Origin: Cordylochernes scorpioides
Taxonomy: Eukaryota; Arthropoda; Arachnida; Pseudoscorpiones; Chernetidae
Direction: 5' to 3'
Length of the DNA: 64,000 nucleotides
Assembly: GCA_030710605.1 (NCBI GenBank)
Contig: CP092879.1
Span: 44,831,151-44,895,150 of the forward strand
Part shown: one piece after another, positions 47,101 to 54,746 of the stretch
Position numbering within the stretch: position 1 is the first letter of the stretch
Layout of the letters: each line of letters starts with the position of its first letter
Made by a program: the position numbers and the translations under genes
The notes under the pieces: generated by a model
The model's input: the letters and a program-made list of their open reading frames with translations, nothing else
What the model was told of the DNA's origin: nothing
Database searches by the model: none

Positions 47101-50100
47101 CTGAAGCACACACACATTGCTACAGAAAAGAATTGTTATGCGATCTTTTGCTGCTTTATGACCACTAGCCAATTTATAAAATTTTGAGACATAAGTCCTT
47201 TCAGGCATTTTTTTTTCAGAATAACCCTGACTCATCAGCATTGAAAACCTGATTAAGGGGTGTATGAATTGTCGTTAATAATTTCTGCAAAATTTGCTGG
47301 ATATTCTTGGGCTGCATCTACGTCGCCAGGAGCCAGTTCACCTTTTAATTTTAAGCTCTGTGTAAAGAATGTCTTATTTTAAATCTTTCAAACCAGCCAT
47401 GTCTTGCCAAAAAAAATTGGCTTCTTTTCAGTTGAAGAAGAAGATGGCATTTGCTCTACAATTTTTTCGTGAATTCGTAATGCTTTATTTGTCATAGCGC
47501 CCGTATCAATGGGTACTCTTTTTGCGTTTGATCTTCTATCCAAAGCATTAACGCTTGCTCCATTTTTTCCATTGCGATATTTCTGGTGTATGATGTTGTG
47601 CCCATACACGTTGTATTGCCAGCTGCAACACTCTTTCTAATTGTGTTTTCATTTGTTCTAATAGTTCTTATTGTAGCTTCGTTCATGCTATATGATTTTG
47701 TAACATCTACTACTCTATCTCCCTTTCGTAAGCGATCCAAAATTTCGATTTTAGTTTCTAAAGAAATAACTTTTCTTTTAACTTCTTTCTTCATTATGAG
47801 TCTAAATTTTTTTAAATCTATGTTAATTTGGCTGTGATTAAAGTAAAATTCAGAGGGAAAAAATGCGGGAAATTTTGGAGGGAAGATTAAAAACTTTTAT
47901 TTTTTAAAAAAATATTTTATATTATAATTTTTATTCAAATTAAAATGTTTTAATTTTTTTTATTTTAAATAAACCTATTTGGTAAATTGCCATCATTTCC
48001 CTCCAAAATTTCCTGCATTTTTTCCCGCGATAAAAATTGCGATAAAAACAAAAAAAAAAAACTTATTTGGAAAACCGTGTAAAAGCGAAAACGTGTAAAA
48101 CAAGTACCGTGTAAATCGGGGGATAGGTGTATTTATATATATATTTGTACTACATATATTGTGTGTCAATCTTTTCGCACTATGTATCATAAGTTTAGTA
48201 ATAGAAAAAAAAAGTGAATTATGTGAAATAATTTCGTGAAAGTGTATATATGTGTGTGTGTGAAAAAATAGTACAACACTATTTATTAATAGTGTTGTTC
48301 ATTTTATATTTTCTATATTGTCAGAAAAAACTTTCTCTTTCGCCAGTAGAAAAGCATTTTTCTCGAAAGCTTGCGTTTTGCTACCAATATAAAACACGCT
48401 TCACCCAACCGCCTAATGTCTTTTTTGGATAATCGCCTGGAACAGGATATTGTAAAATGTGCAAATTCGTGAGGCGAAGAATTTCTTCATTACAAGACAC
48501 TCTTCACTTTAAGAATTTTTTTCTAAGGTATTGTGGCGAAACCACTTAGATAGTTCACCATTGATTGACCAAACCATTTTCATATGATTCCTATCATTGC
48601 AATAAGATCGATAGATATCATATTTTAAATTCGAAACTATTATAGACGCTTGTGATTATTTTTTCAAAATAAACAATTTCTACTGTCCTTACTGCAATGG
48701 AAAAATTAATGGGAGGGCCTTGATCATCAGTGGTGAACACTCCCAACGGTTTCGCCAGTTTAATCTACCATACCGCTATTNNNNNNNNNNNNNNNNNNNN
48801 NNNNNNNNNNNNNNNNNNNNNNNNNNNNNNNNNNNNNNNNNNNNNNNNNNNNNNNNNNNNNNNNNNNNNNNNNNNNNNNNCATTATTATGCTCATTACTT
48901 TTATAATGGACCCTGTATATATATATATAAAGAAGGCATTTCCTGACCACGAGCACATGTGCTTTTTTAGATGGCAGAGCGCCATCTAGTGGAGAAAAAA
49001 TAAACCAAACGTTTATTTAACTTGCTCCGTGATATTTGGCCAACCCAATTTATTGCCATCTAAAAAAAGGAACATGTGCTCGTGGTCAGGAAAGGCCTTC
49101 TTTATTTTTAATATCAACACCTGACCCACTTATCTTTTATTTTTTTCTATTGTTTTTTCACATTTTATATACAAGTATCAGAGTCACCAACAATCAATTC
49201 TGTCATCGTTTGCTTTTGTGAATGGAATAAATACCCAAATATGGCCATTTCTAATAAGCATCGGTGGTTCAGTGGTAGAATGCTCGCCTGCCACGCGGGC
49301 GGCCCGGGTTCGATTCCCGGCCGATGCATTTTTTTTTTTACAATTTTTAAAACTCATTTATATTATTATCCCTATATATATAAAAGTCAACGTATGTATG
49401 TATGTATGTTTGTCAACTATACACGTCCACAATACGTAACTAATCTGACTGAAATTTCAACAGTATATAGAGTAGAATCTGGAAAAACTCTTAGTGAAAA
49501 TTTCAGGTCTCTATCCCGAATATCCGTCGTGTTATTTGCAAATTTGCTCTTTCGCTCGCGCCTCTAGCGGTGAAAATGGGGGGGGGGGGGGGGGGGGTGG
49601 GGGGGTAATACCAGCTGACCTAATGTACATGTAAAGTTTGGAACGGGACGTTTCACAAGAGTGACATCCACGGCTCCAATTTATAATTGTAACGAATAGT
49701 ATTTGAATAAAAACATTTAATCGGGTAAAACCCGGGCGTTGCCCGGGTCATTCGGCTAGTGTATATATATATATATGAAAAAATAGTACAAATGTAACAT
49801 TGTACTGGGATAAGGTGCGTAAATTAAGAAAAAGGCATCTCCTTATCGTGCAACTGAAAGTTGCTGATGGCTTGCGCCATCTATCGGAATAAATATCAAC
49901 TATTCTGGTTGATTTTTAATTATTCCAGAATTGGCCAATTACCCCTTTCTTGATTAATCAAGATTATATACACGGATATCTTAGCTTTCAAGTAAAATGA
50001 ATACACTATTCTCTTCATGTAACTTATCATTCTGATATATTTGGCGAACTTAATGTAAATTAGAGAGGTTTGGCTGTGAAGACTTGAGAAAGTTCAAGTT

Positions 50101-50399
50101 TGAAGACCTTTGGTATTTATCTATTATTATCTGTTTGAGTTTTCTCGGTGTATGTTTGCAGTACTTTGGCTTCTTACAAGCAATGCGCCGGCAAAGCCAC
50201 TAACTCCTGCTCTAAAGAAAGTTCTGATTTCTTCGTGGAGCTGCTCAATAACTACGCCAAGGGTCTGATCAACGTCTCCTGTTTCTCTGGAGAGGACTTC
50301 GACCAGGAATGTCGATCTTTGGATCCATTGGACCCCGAGCCACGAACCGGATTCTCTAGTTCAATCCCAGGACTTTTCGGGGTGATCAAACGCCTGTAA
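27890..50399 (+). CDS. Secreted 14-cysteine modular protein, complete five-exon gene
   Basis: Join 27890-27926, 41116-41260, 42430-42599, 43932-44064, 50162-50399 (723 nt, 240 aa, TAA). Phases match at every junction (1, 2, 1, 2), and all introns are GT-AG. Residues 1-20 form a signal peptide ending about ALSA. The mature chain has 14 cysteines in four modules C-x7(10)-C-x23/24-C, roughly one per exon, plus one Cys directly after module three and one near the C-terminus, so seven disulfides are possible. The layout recalls arthropod 27-kDa hemolymph glycoprotein-like secreted families; that link is inference and no database was searched. Function is unknown. Introns are large (13.2, 1.2, 1.3 and 6.1 kb) and full of transposons. 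Exons 1-3 are duplicated upstream. Confidence 0.85.
28597..28761 (+). mobile_element. 5'-truncated SINE/LINE-tail retroposon (copy 2)
   Basis: Duplicate of 4602-4766 with the same AGATCATATAAATG target-site duplication (28583-28596 and 28762-28775). The insertion predates the segmental duplication. Confidence 0.85.
29307..29600 (+). mobile_element. tRNA-derived SINE (copy 2)
   Basis: Duplicate of the SINE at 5331-5625, with the B-box-like GGGATCGAATCCC. It is noticeably more diverged from its partner than most of the duplicated block. Confidence 0.75.
29640..29945. repeat. Tandem duplication of about 190 bp specific to copy 2
   Basis: The stretch with TTTAACAGTTTAATA..TTCAGTATTC, a TTCAATGGTAA block and ATTCCGTGTACTTGAATT occurs twice here but once in copy 1 (5670-5810). 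It arose after, or was lost since, the segmental duplication. Confidence 0.7.
30965..31141. mobile_element. pogo-type MITE (copy 2)
   Basis: Longer form of the MITE at 6810-6938. It has 29-bp inverted ends beginning CAGTTAAACCTG and an internal segment of about 48 bp missing from copy 1. A TA precedes it at 30963-30964. Confidence 0.75.
31173..31213 (-). ncRNA. Decayed hammerhead ribozyme (copy 2)
   Basis: Duplicate of 6975-7015 with the same CUGACAA core change, so decay predates the segmental duplication. Confidence 0.7.
32172..32325 (+). repeat. MITE family M1 (copy 2)
   Basis: Duplicate of 7970-8140, with the right terminal repeat TTAAGTTTTGTTCATGAGTG. Confidence 0.75.
34600..34984. repeat. 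MITE-like element with inverted ends (copy 2)
   Basis: Duplicate of 11280-11664 with the same inverted termini. Confidence 0.6.
34988..35202. repeat. MITE with inverted ends of about 39 bp (copy 2)
   Basis: Duplicate of 11669-11882. Confidence 0.7.
36746..36934. repeat. MITE family M1 (copy 2)
   Basis: Duplicate of 13429-13615 with both terminal repeats. Confidence 0.8.
37171..37353 (+). pseudogene. mariner transposase fragment (copy 2)
   Basis: Duplicate of 13850-14035, with GKVLMQDNARPHT at the catalytic block. Confidence 0.7.
39862..40180 (+). mobile_element. SINE/LINE-tail retroposon (copy 2)
   Basis: Duplicate of 18063-18380 with the same 14-bp TATATCATCAGGTC flanks and a slightly different TTG tail. 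Confidence 0.85.
40471..40765 (-). mobile_element. tRNA-derived SINE (copy 2)
   Basis: Duplicate of 18672-18966. A 69-codon ORF across the head is chance. Confidence 0.8.
41116..41260 (+). CDS. Exon 2, copy 2
   Basis: No coding difference from copy 1 was seen. Acceptor GATGTCCAG, donor GTAAGT at 41261. Ends the signal peptide and encodes module 1, C-x7-C-x24-C. Confidence 0.88.
42091..42307. repeat. MITE family M1 (copy 2)
   Basis: Duplicate of 20306-20522, just upstream of exon 3. Confidence 0.8.
42430..42599 (+). CDS. Exon 3, copy 2
   Basis: Acceptor CACTAGAG, donor GTAAGT at 42600. Encodes module 2, C-x7-C-x23-C. Enters in phase 2 and leaves in phase 1. Two synonymous differences from copy 1. 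Confidence 0.88.
42874..43068. repeat. MITE family M1 (copy 2)
   Basis: Duplicate of 21083-21277. Confidence 0.75.
43502..43765. repeat. Long palindromic (foldback) element, complete
   Basis: A 264-bp element ending in AAAAAGACATATATTGGATC and its inverse, with inner arms of about 85 bp that could form one long hairpin. It lies 166 bp before exon 4. The arm sequence TTGATAAAGGTTGGC..GCCAACTGAAA resembles a hammerhead core with changed bases. Confidence 0.8.
43932..44064 (+). CDS. Exon 4 (single copy)
   Basis: Acceptor GGTTGCAG ends at 43931 and donor GTGAGT begins at 44065. Of the nearby AG sites, this is the one giving the required phase 1. It encodes module 3, C-x10-C-x24-C (AEC, DHC, HAC), and leaves in phase 2. 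The frame is also open upstream of the acceptor, and the pyrimidine tract is weak, so the 5' edge is less certain. Minus-strand ORFs here are shadows. Confidence 0.75.
44264..45060. repeat. Minisatellite of about 46 bp in intron 4
   Basis: About 17 units of the form CCTAGTTGCATATGGTACAG followed by ACATGTTATGATATAAAAGC and ACCTCAA, with variants at a few fixed positions. It begins about 200 bp after exon 4. Non-coding. Confidence 0.92.
45061..45749. other. Intron 4, nothing coding
   Basis: AT-rich DNA with one short hairpin (45204-45272: CAATGAAAAATATCGGGAGG and its near-inverse), related to dispersed repeat family B. No gene. Confidence 0.5.
45750..48129 (-). mobile_element. pogo/Tigger-like DNA transposon, full length, degraded
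   Basis: 2380 bp with perfect 25-bp terminal inverted repeats starting CACCTATCCCCCGATTTACA. It is flanked by TA (45748-45749 and 48130-48131). Sub-terminal repeats of CCGTGTAAATCGAAAA occur at the left, and CGTGTAAA motifs occur at both ends, which may bind transposase. It lies in intron 4 in antisense to the host gene. Confidence 0.92.
46042..47794 (-). pseudogene. Tigger/jerky-type transposase pseudogene
   Basis: Minus-strand pieces in order are: an N-terminal psq-like helix-turn-helix starting at 47794 (KIEILDRLRKGDRVVDVTK); a linker (47388-47540); the first catalytic Asp in FNADESGLF (about 47230-47260) followed by TGA where Trp is expected; LLLIDNAPGHP and LLQPLDQGII (46630-46956), with 30 residues between the two Asp; and an acidic tail (46042-46598). 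DD30D spacing and NAPGH fit the pogo superfamily. Several frameshifts and at least one stop make it non-functional. Confidence 0.85.
48620..48780 (-). repeat. Dispersed repeat family B, cut by gap
   Basis: Inverted match to 20915-21050 (CTACTGTCCTTACTGCAATG, GACGCTT). The right side runs into the 100-N gap. Confidence 0.6.
48781..48880. other. Assembly gap (100 N)
   Basis: Placeholder gap in intron 4. ORFs spanning it are not real. Confidence 0.99.
48926..49116. repeat. Inverted repeat with a retrozyme-like core
   Basis: The left arm (about 48930-48977, with CCTGACCACGAGCACATGTG) and right arm (about 49056-49112) are inverted complements of about 45 bp. The loop, with GCAGAGCGCCATCTAGTGGA, is the uninterrupted form of the sequence that hosts the pogo MITE at 6810. 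Confidence 0.7.
49258..49328 (+). tRNA. tRNA-Gly(GCC), canonical
   Basis: 71 nt with complete pairing: acceptor GCATCGG/CCGATGC, T arm CCGGG/CCCGG, anticodon GCC at 49290-49292, discriminator A and a long T run as Pol III terminator. A-box and B-box (GGTTCGATTCC) are intact. The 27 bp after the T run are nearly the same as those after the tRNA at 9698, and a Helitron follows at the equivalent place. It is probably a functional-quality gene within intron 4 of the cysteine-rich gene. Confidence 0.95.
49369..49759 (+). mobile_element. Short non-autonomous Helitron
   Basis: 391 bp beginning TCCCTATATATATAAAAGTC and ending in the hairpin ACCCGGGC-GTT-GCCCGGGT (49730-49748) followed 11 nt later by CTAG. 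It is flanked by A and T. It contains a G-run of about 28 bases near 49577-49605. No Rep/helicase. Confidence 0.88.
49777..49963 (-). mobile_element. Truncated retrozyme unit (no ribozyme)
   Basis: 187 bp matching the partial unit at 15778-15965. It stops at the same palindrome TTGATTAATCAAGA just before the hammerhead. Shared truncation at this point suggests a hot spot in reverse transcription or integration. Confidence 0.85.
50162..50399 (+). CDS. Exon 5, terminal (single copy)
   Basis: Acceptor TTTTCTCGGTGTATGTTTGCAG gives phase 2. The split codon becomes Cys. It encodes module 4, C-x7-C-x23-C (KQC, NSC, VSC), a last Cys (QEC) and a proline-containing tail ending GVIKRL, TAA at 50397-50399. 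No obvious AATAAA follows within about 300 bp. Confidence 0.88.
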
Positions 50400-50615
50400 A
50401 GTCTTTGAATGACACAACTAAGTTCTGTTTTAAGGTGAAAACATCATGCTTCCAAGGATACGTTTCTTTTTACAAATTGTAATTCAAATCTCTACATCGT
50501 GTTTATCCTGTTGAAAGGATTTCATGCCCGAATTGATAGAATTGATACAATAGTTTATTTTATTGAATTGTGAACTCAAGTTCTGTTACTTGTAAATGTA
50601 AAGTTTGTAAATGTA
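50400..50615 (+). other. Probable 3' UTR/flank of the cysteine-rich gene
   Basis: It follows the TAA of exon 5. It contains GTGAAAACATCATGCTTCCA..GATACGTTTCTTTTT, a one-armed relative of the foldback family at 64-219. No canonical AATAAA is seen. Confidence 0.35.
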
Positions 50616-50739
50616 CACTCATGAACGAAACTTAAGAAAGTTGTATCTATTAGCATGTACAATCGGGATTCATACAATAACTCTGAAAGAAATTTGATAC
50701 ACAGTGACCTTTATTGAAGACACACGAGATAACCAATTA
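50616..50739. repeat. MITE family M1 (truncated)
   Basis: Left end CACTCATGAACGAAACTTAA and core through ACACACGAGATAACCAAT; the right end is missing. Confidence 0.75.
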
Positions 50740-51459
50740 CCACTATGAAGATTAAAAAAATTGACTTATAAATATATTTTGGTAGCTAGAGTGGTGTTTT
50801 CCATGAGAGACTAACTAAAAGTATGGACAACCTCTCAGTCTGTCTTGAAGAGGAGGTCTGTTTTTTTAAAGAATTCTTTCATATCGGGTCAAGTCATGAG
50901 ATGTCTCTTAACCAAAACAAAGTCTCTGATGAGAGACTATCTTCAAGATACCTGGTTTCGCCATATTTCAGGCAGTTTCTCAAGGAAGACTCTACTCTAT
51001 TTGTTTTATTCGATGTTTTGATATTTTGAAATTAGATTCCATTATTTCTTTGTAAAATTATATATGTTTAAAATACTTACAAAAGTACATAGTAATGTTT
51101 CAGTTATCTATAGAAGTTTCCTCTTTTAGTCAAAATTTAACAAATTGCGAAATAATACAGATCAATTCCTATTTAAATTCTTTTTTTAAATACAAAATTA
51201 CAATTATTTATATAAAAATATACCGAAAAGAATAAGTTGTTTTAAAATTCCAAAATATTTCCTCACAGTGAGTTTTTTTTTATTTTAAATTGCTAGCTTT
51301 CAAGCGATAATCGCTCTTAAACGGGCTTAAAAACATCGACTATATCTAACAAGAAATATATACAAATACTTTAGAATGTCAACTCTTTCTCAGGTTTTCT
51401 GAATCAGTAAATAAGATGTTTAATTACAGAAAACCATATTCTCATACAATATGTATATA
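50740..51459. other. Intergenic, nothing coding
   Basis: AT-rich. A hammerhead-like relic (CTAGCTTTCAAGCGATAATC) is at 51291-51326. The 68-codon ORF at 50823-51029 shows no domain. Confidence 0.5.
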
Positions 51460-52741
51460 CGAGGGGTGTCCCATAAGTCCGTGGCCCGACCATGAGAACG
51501 AAATATTTGAAACTAATAAATTCTACCAAATATACCTTAAAGCCTTGTATAAATATATGTACATTTTCAAGTTTCTAAAACTAACCGTTTTTTTTTTGTT
51601 ATGGGTTCTGAAAGAGGACAAGAAACAGGAATCATCTAAAATGGAGACAAACGAGATTCGTGCTGTAATAAAATATCTTTGTAAAAAAGGAATGTTGCCA
51701 AAGGAAATCTATGAGGGTATGGTGGATACATTAAGGGAAGATGGTCCTTCCTATAGCACAGTAAAAAATGGGTAGCTGCGTTTAAATTAGGGAGGATCAG
51801 CACCGAAGACGAACATCGACCAGGAAGACCTGTTGAGTCAGTTACTCAAGAAAACATCGACAAGATACATGTTTTCGTTATGTTGGACAGAAGAATGACA
51901 GTTCGTCGGATAGAAGAGACCTTGGGTATTCTAAAAACAACAGTGTTTCGGATTATGGGAGAACACTTGGACCTCGGGAAGCTTTCTGCCCGTTGAGTTC
52001 CCAAACCTTTGACACCCGATCAAAAGGCTGTAAGGAGAAAGTTATTTTCGGACAATCTTGCGTTATTTGAAGCCAATCCAGAGGAATTTGTCAGTAGAAT
52101 TGTTACCATGGATGATATTTGGGCCCATCACTTTACACCAGTCCAAGCAACAATCTATGCAATGGAGAACCTCCGGTTCCCTTCCCCCCAAGAAAGCCAA
52201 GACAGTTCCATCAGCAGGGAAAGTTATGATGTCTGTCTTTTGGGATTCCGAGGGTGTACTTCTTCTAGACTTTCTGAATAAGGGTCAAACCATCACTGGC
52301 AATTATTATGCAAATCTTGTGAAGCAACTACGAGGAATAGAGAAGAGGAATGTTGTCCAGGAGGATTGTTTACCATCAAGAAAATACTCCGAGTCATCGG
52401 TCGCTGCAAGCCATGGCTGCTATTTATGATTCTGGCTTTGAACTTTTACCACATGCACCCTATTCACCAGATCTAGCTCCGTCTGACTTCCACCTATTTT
52501 CTCATTTGAAAAAATCACTTTCTGGCATTCATTTTAGGTCAGATGAAGAGGTCATTGATGCTGTAACCTCATTTTTTGAGTCACTTGAAACATCGTTATT
52601 TTTGGAGAGTATAAAAGCATTAGAATATCGCTGGAAGAAGTGTATAGACCTTAAAGGGGATTATGTTGAAAAATAAATCATAATAATTTTATTAGTCATT
52701 TTCTTTATATGTCGGGCCACGGACTTATGGGACACCCCTCG
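51460..52741 (+). mobile_element. mariner element with perfect 31-bp inverted repeats
   Basis: 1282 bp with terminal repeats CGAGGGGTGTCCCATAAGTC.., identical at both ends over 31 bp, with TA on each side (51458-51459 and 52742-52743). The ends are intact although the transposase is broken, so it could still be mobilised in trans. Confidence 0.93.
51642..52676 (+). pseudogene. mariner transposase pseudogene
   Basis: It starts METNEIRAVIKYL at 51642. A frameshift in an A run occurs near 51766. A TGA replaces the Trp of a (W)VPKPL-type motif near 51994. Further frame changes occur near 52150 and 52350. Catalytic blocks are TMDDIW, HQENTPSH and YSPDLAPSDFHLF with 34 residues in the second interval. 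The second catalytic residue is Glu where mariners have Asp. The C-terminus (WKKCIDLKGDYVEK) is complete. Confidence 0.9.
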
Positions 52742-52782
52742 TATTAACTCATATGACTATAAAACACAAGTTTGTAAATGTA

Positions 52783-52988
52783 CACTCATGGACAAAACTT
52801 AAGGAAGTTGTATCTATTAGCATGTATATCGGTATTCAGACAACAACTCTAAAAGATATTCGATACACAATGACCTTTATTGAAGACACATGAGATAACC
52901 ATGTGTGAACATAATTGCCTCTGTCTCCTTAAAAACAGATGACCGTCAACATCAAAGATGTTTCACTTCCTTAAGTTTTGTCCATGAG
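52783..52988. mobile_element. MITE family M1, full-length reference copy
   Basis: About 206 bp with ends CACTCATGGACAAAACTTAA and TTAAGTTTTGTCCATGAG, next to TA at both sides (52781-52782, 52989-52990). The core has ACCTTTATTGAAGACACATG and AATTGCCTCTGTCTCCTTAA. The TA target and end sequence suggest a Tc1/mariner-driven MITE. Confidence 0.85.
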
Positions 52989-53118
52989 TACATATATACG
53001 GGTATCTTTCTTAAATCCTTAAAGAAGTGTATGAATAAAACATTTATACTAATTCCCCATCTTAAAATTGTCTTGTTTTTTATTGAATTATATCAACATT
53101 ACAAAAATAATAAATAAA

Positions 53119-53232
53119 AAAAGGCATCTCCTTAATGTGCATCAGTTGCATGATAAGGAGATGCCTTTTTTATTTCTTAATTTATGCTCTTTATCCCATT
53201 AAAATATCACATATGTACTATTTTTTTCACGT
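53119..53232 (+). repeat. Retrozyme-related fragment with hairpin
   Basis: A hairpin AAGGCATCTCCTTA../ATAAGGAGATGCCTT (53119-53167) is followed by TTCTTAATTTATGC and GTACTATTTTTTTCAC, matching the end and start of the 337-bp unit in divergent form. The ribozyme is missing. Confidence 0.65.
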
Positions 53233-53423
53233 TAAAAAAAGAGTAAAAATAAAAATACAAAGAATGCATTTTTTTTACATATAAAGCAAAATTTCCAAGG
53301 GTGGCCAATCAGTAGGTGGGCCAAATTTCAGAATTAGAAGGTTGTCCCAAAAGTTCGTAAACCCTTGTAAATATAAATCATAATCATAAAATGTTTACTA
53401 ACATTTGGGACAGCCCTATATTA

Positions 53424-54744
53424 CGAGATGTGTTCAAAAAGTATCGCGACTTTTGTGTTTTTTCAAAAATTATTTATTTATTCATGAATACCTATTTTGT
53501 CCTCTTCAAGGTAATCCCCATGAGATATTAAACACTTGTGCCAACGGTTTTTCTAATCTTCGAAGCACTTCAGATTTTTTTTTTCAAATCTTTTTTCAGC
53601 TCCTCCTTCGATGCCGTCTTCATCTCGTCAAGCGTAGCGTAACGTCGTCCTTTCATGGGCCTCTTCAGTTTAGGGAACAAGAAAAAGTCACAGGGGGGCA
53701 GATCTGGGGAATACGGTGGCTGCGGCATCATTAGTGTGTTGTTTTTGGCCAAAATGTCGCGCACAAGCAACGATGTGTGAGCAGGGGCGTTATCGTGGTG
53801 CAAAAGCCAATTTTTGTTCTCCCACAAATCCGGGCGTTTCTGGCGGATTGCTTCGCGCAAATTGCGCATAACTTGCAGGTAATATTCCTTATTGACCGTT
53901 CTACCCTGTGGCAAGAACTCATGATGCACCACGCCCCTGCAATCGAAGAAAACTGTCAGCAAAACTTTCACATTCGACCGAACTTGGCGCGCTTTTTTCG
54001 GTCTTGGTTCGTGCGGCAGCTTCCATTGAGATGATTGAGCTTTGGTTTCCACGTCATAACCATAAACCCACGATTCGTCACCAGTTATGTCCCTCTGGAG
54101 CAAATTTGGGTCGTCGCGGACAGAGTCCAACATCTCATTAGCAATGTTCATGCGATGCTGTTTTTGGTCGCAATTGAGCAATTTTGGTACGAATTTCGCG
54201 GCGACCCGTCTCATGCCCAAATCATTGATAAAAATCGAATGGCACGAGCCAATCGATATGTTTAGGTCCTCAGAAACTTTTCTAACGGTGATTCGACGAT
54301 TGGCCAATATCATTTTCTCCACTTCATTAATTTTTTCGTCTGTTGTTGAAGTGCTCGGGCGTCCGACACGCTCTTCGTCGTTCACATCTTCTCGGCCTTC
54401 TGAGAACATTTTGTACCACCGATAAACGTTGCTTCGGTTCAAGGTAGCTTCTCCGTATTCCACAGTCAACATTCGGAATGCATCCGCGCACTTAATTTCG
54501 TTTTTCACACAAAATTTGATACAGGTTCTTTGATCCATTTTTTTTAATAGGTAAAAATCGAAGACGATCCAAAACACCTGCAAGCAAAGCAACTGTTAAC
54601 AATTAAGTGAACATTCAAAATGGCCGAGCTTGTCGGCATAAGTGAGAGACATGAGTACCAACATAAAGCCACAAAAAGATCGAAATTCGAATATACGTAA
54701 CCCGCGAAAATTCAAAATTCGCGATACTTTTTGAACACACCTTG
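53424..54744 (-). mobile_element. mariner element, nearly intact
   Basis: 1321 bp with terminal inverted repeats of about 26 bp: CGAGATGTGTTCAAAAAGTA.. at the left; the right end, read inwards, begins CAAGGTGTGTTC (2 mismatches). TA flanks both ends (53422-53423 and 54745-54746). It carries one long transposase frame on the minus strand. Confidence 0.93.
53570..54538 (-). CDS. mariner transposase, C-terminally truncated
   Basis: The likely start is the Met of MDQRTCIKFC at 54538, giving 322 codons; a longer frame from 54592 adds 18 residues unlike the family. The paired helix-turn-helix region is residues 1-110 (including RVGRPSTST). The catalytic blocks are TGDESWVYGYD, HHDNAPAH and YSPDLPPCDFFLF with 34 residues in the last interval (DD34D). 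The product ends KKDLKKKI, about 30 residues short. Downstream, the usual end (LKCFED.KNRWHKC..GDY) follows in another frame after a poly-A run near 53577-53590, with TAG replacing Trp. Probably inactive but recently so. Confidence 0.9.
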   Translation of the reverse strand: MDQRTCIKFCVKNEIKCADAFRMLTVEYGEATLNRSNVYRWYKMFSEGREDVNDEERVGRPSTSTTDEKINEVEKMILANRRITVRKVSEDLNISIGSCHSIFINDLGMRRVAAKFVPKLLNCDQKQHRMNIANEMLDSVRDDPNLLQRDITGDESWVYGYDVETKAQSSQWKLPHEPRPKKARQVRSNVKVLLTVFFDCRGVVHHEFLPQGRTVNKEYYLQVMRNLREAIRQKRPDLWENKNWLLHHDNAPAHTSLLVRDILAKNNTLMMPQPPYSPDLPPCDFFLFPKLKRPMKGRRYATLDEMKTASKEELKKDLKKKI

Positions 54745-54746
54745 TA

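Noticed and set aside
49218..49567. ORFs of 73 and 108 codons at the second tRNA
   Set aside because: They run through the tRNA gene, its T run and the Helitron, so they cannot be real coding sequence.
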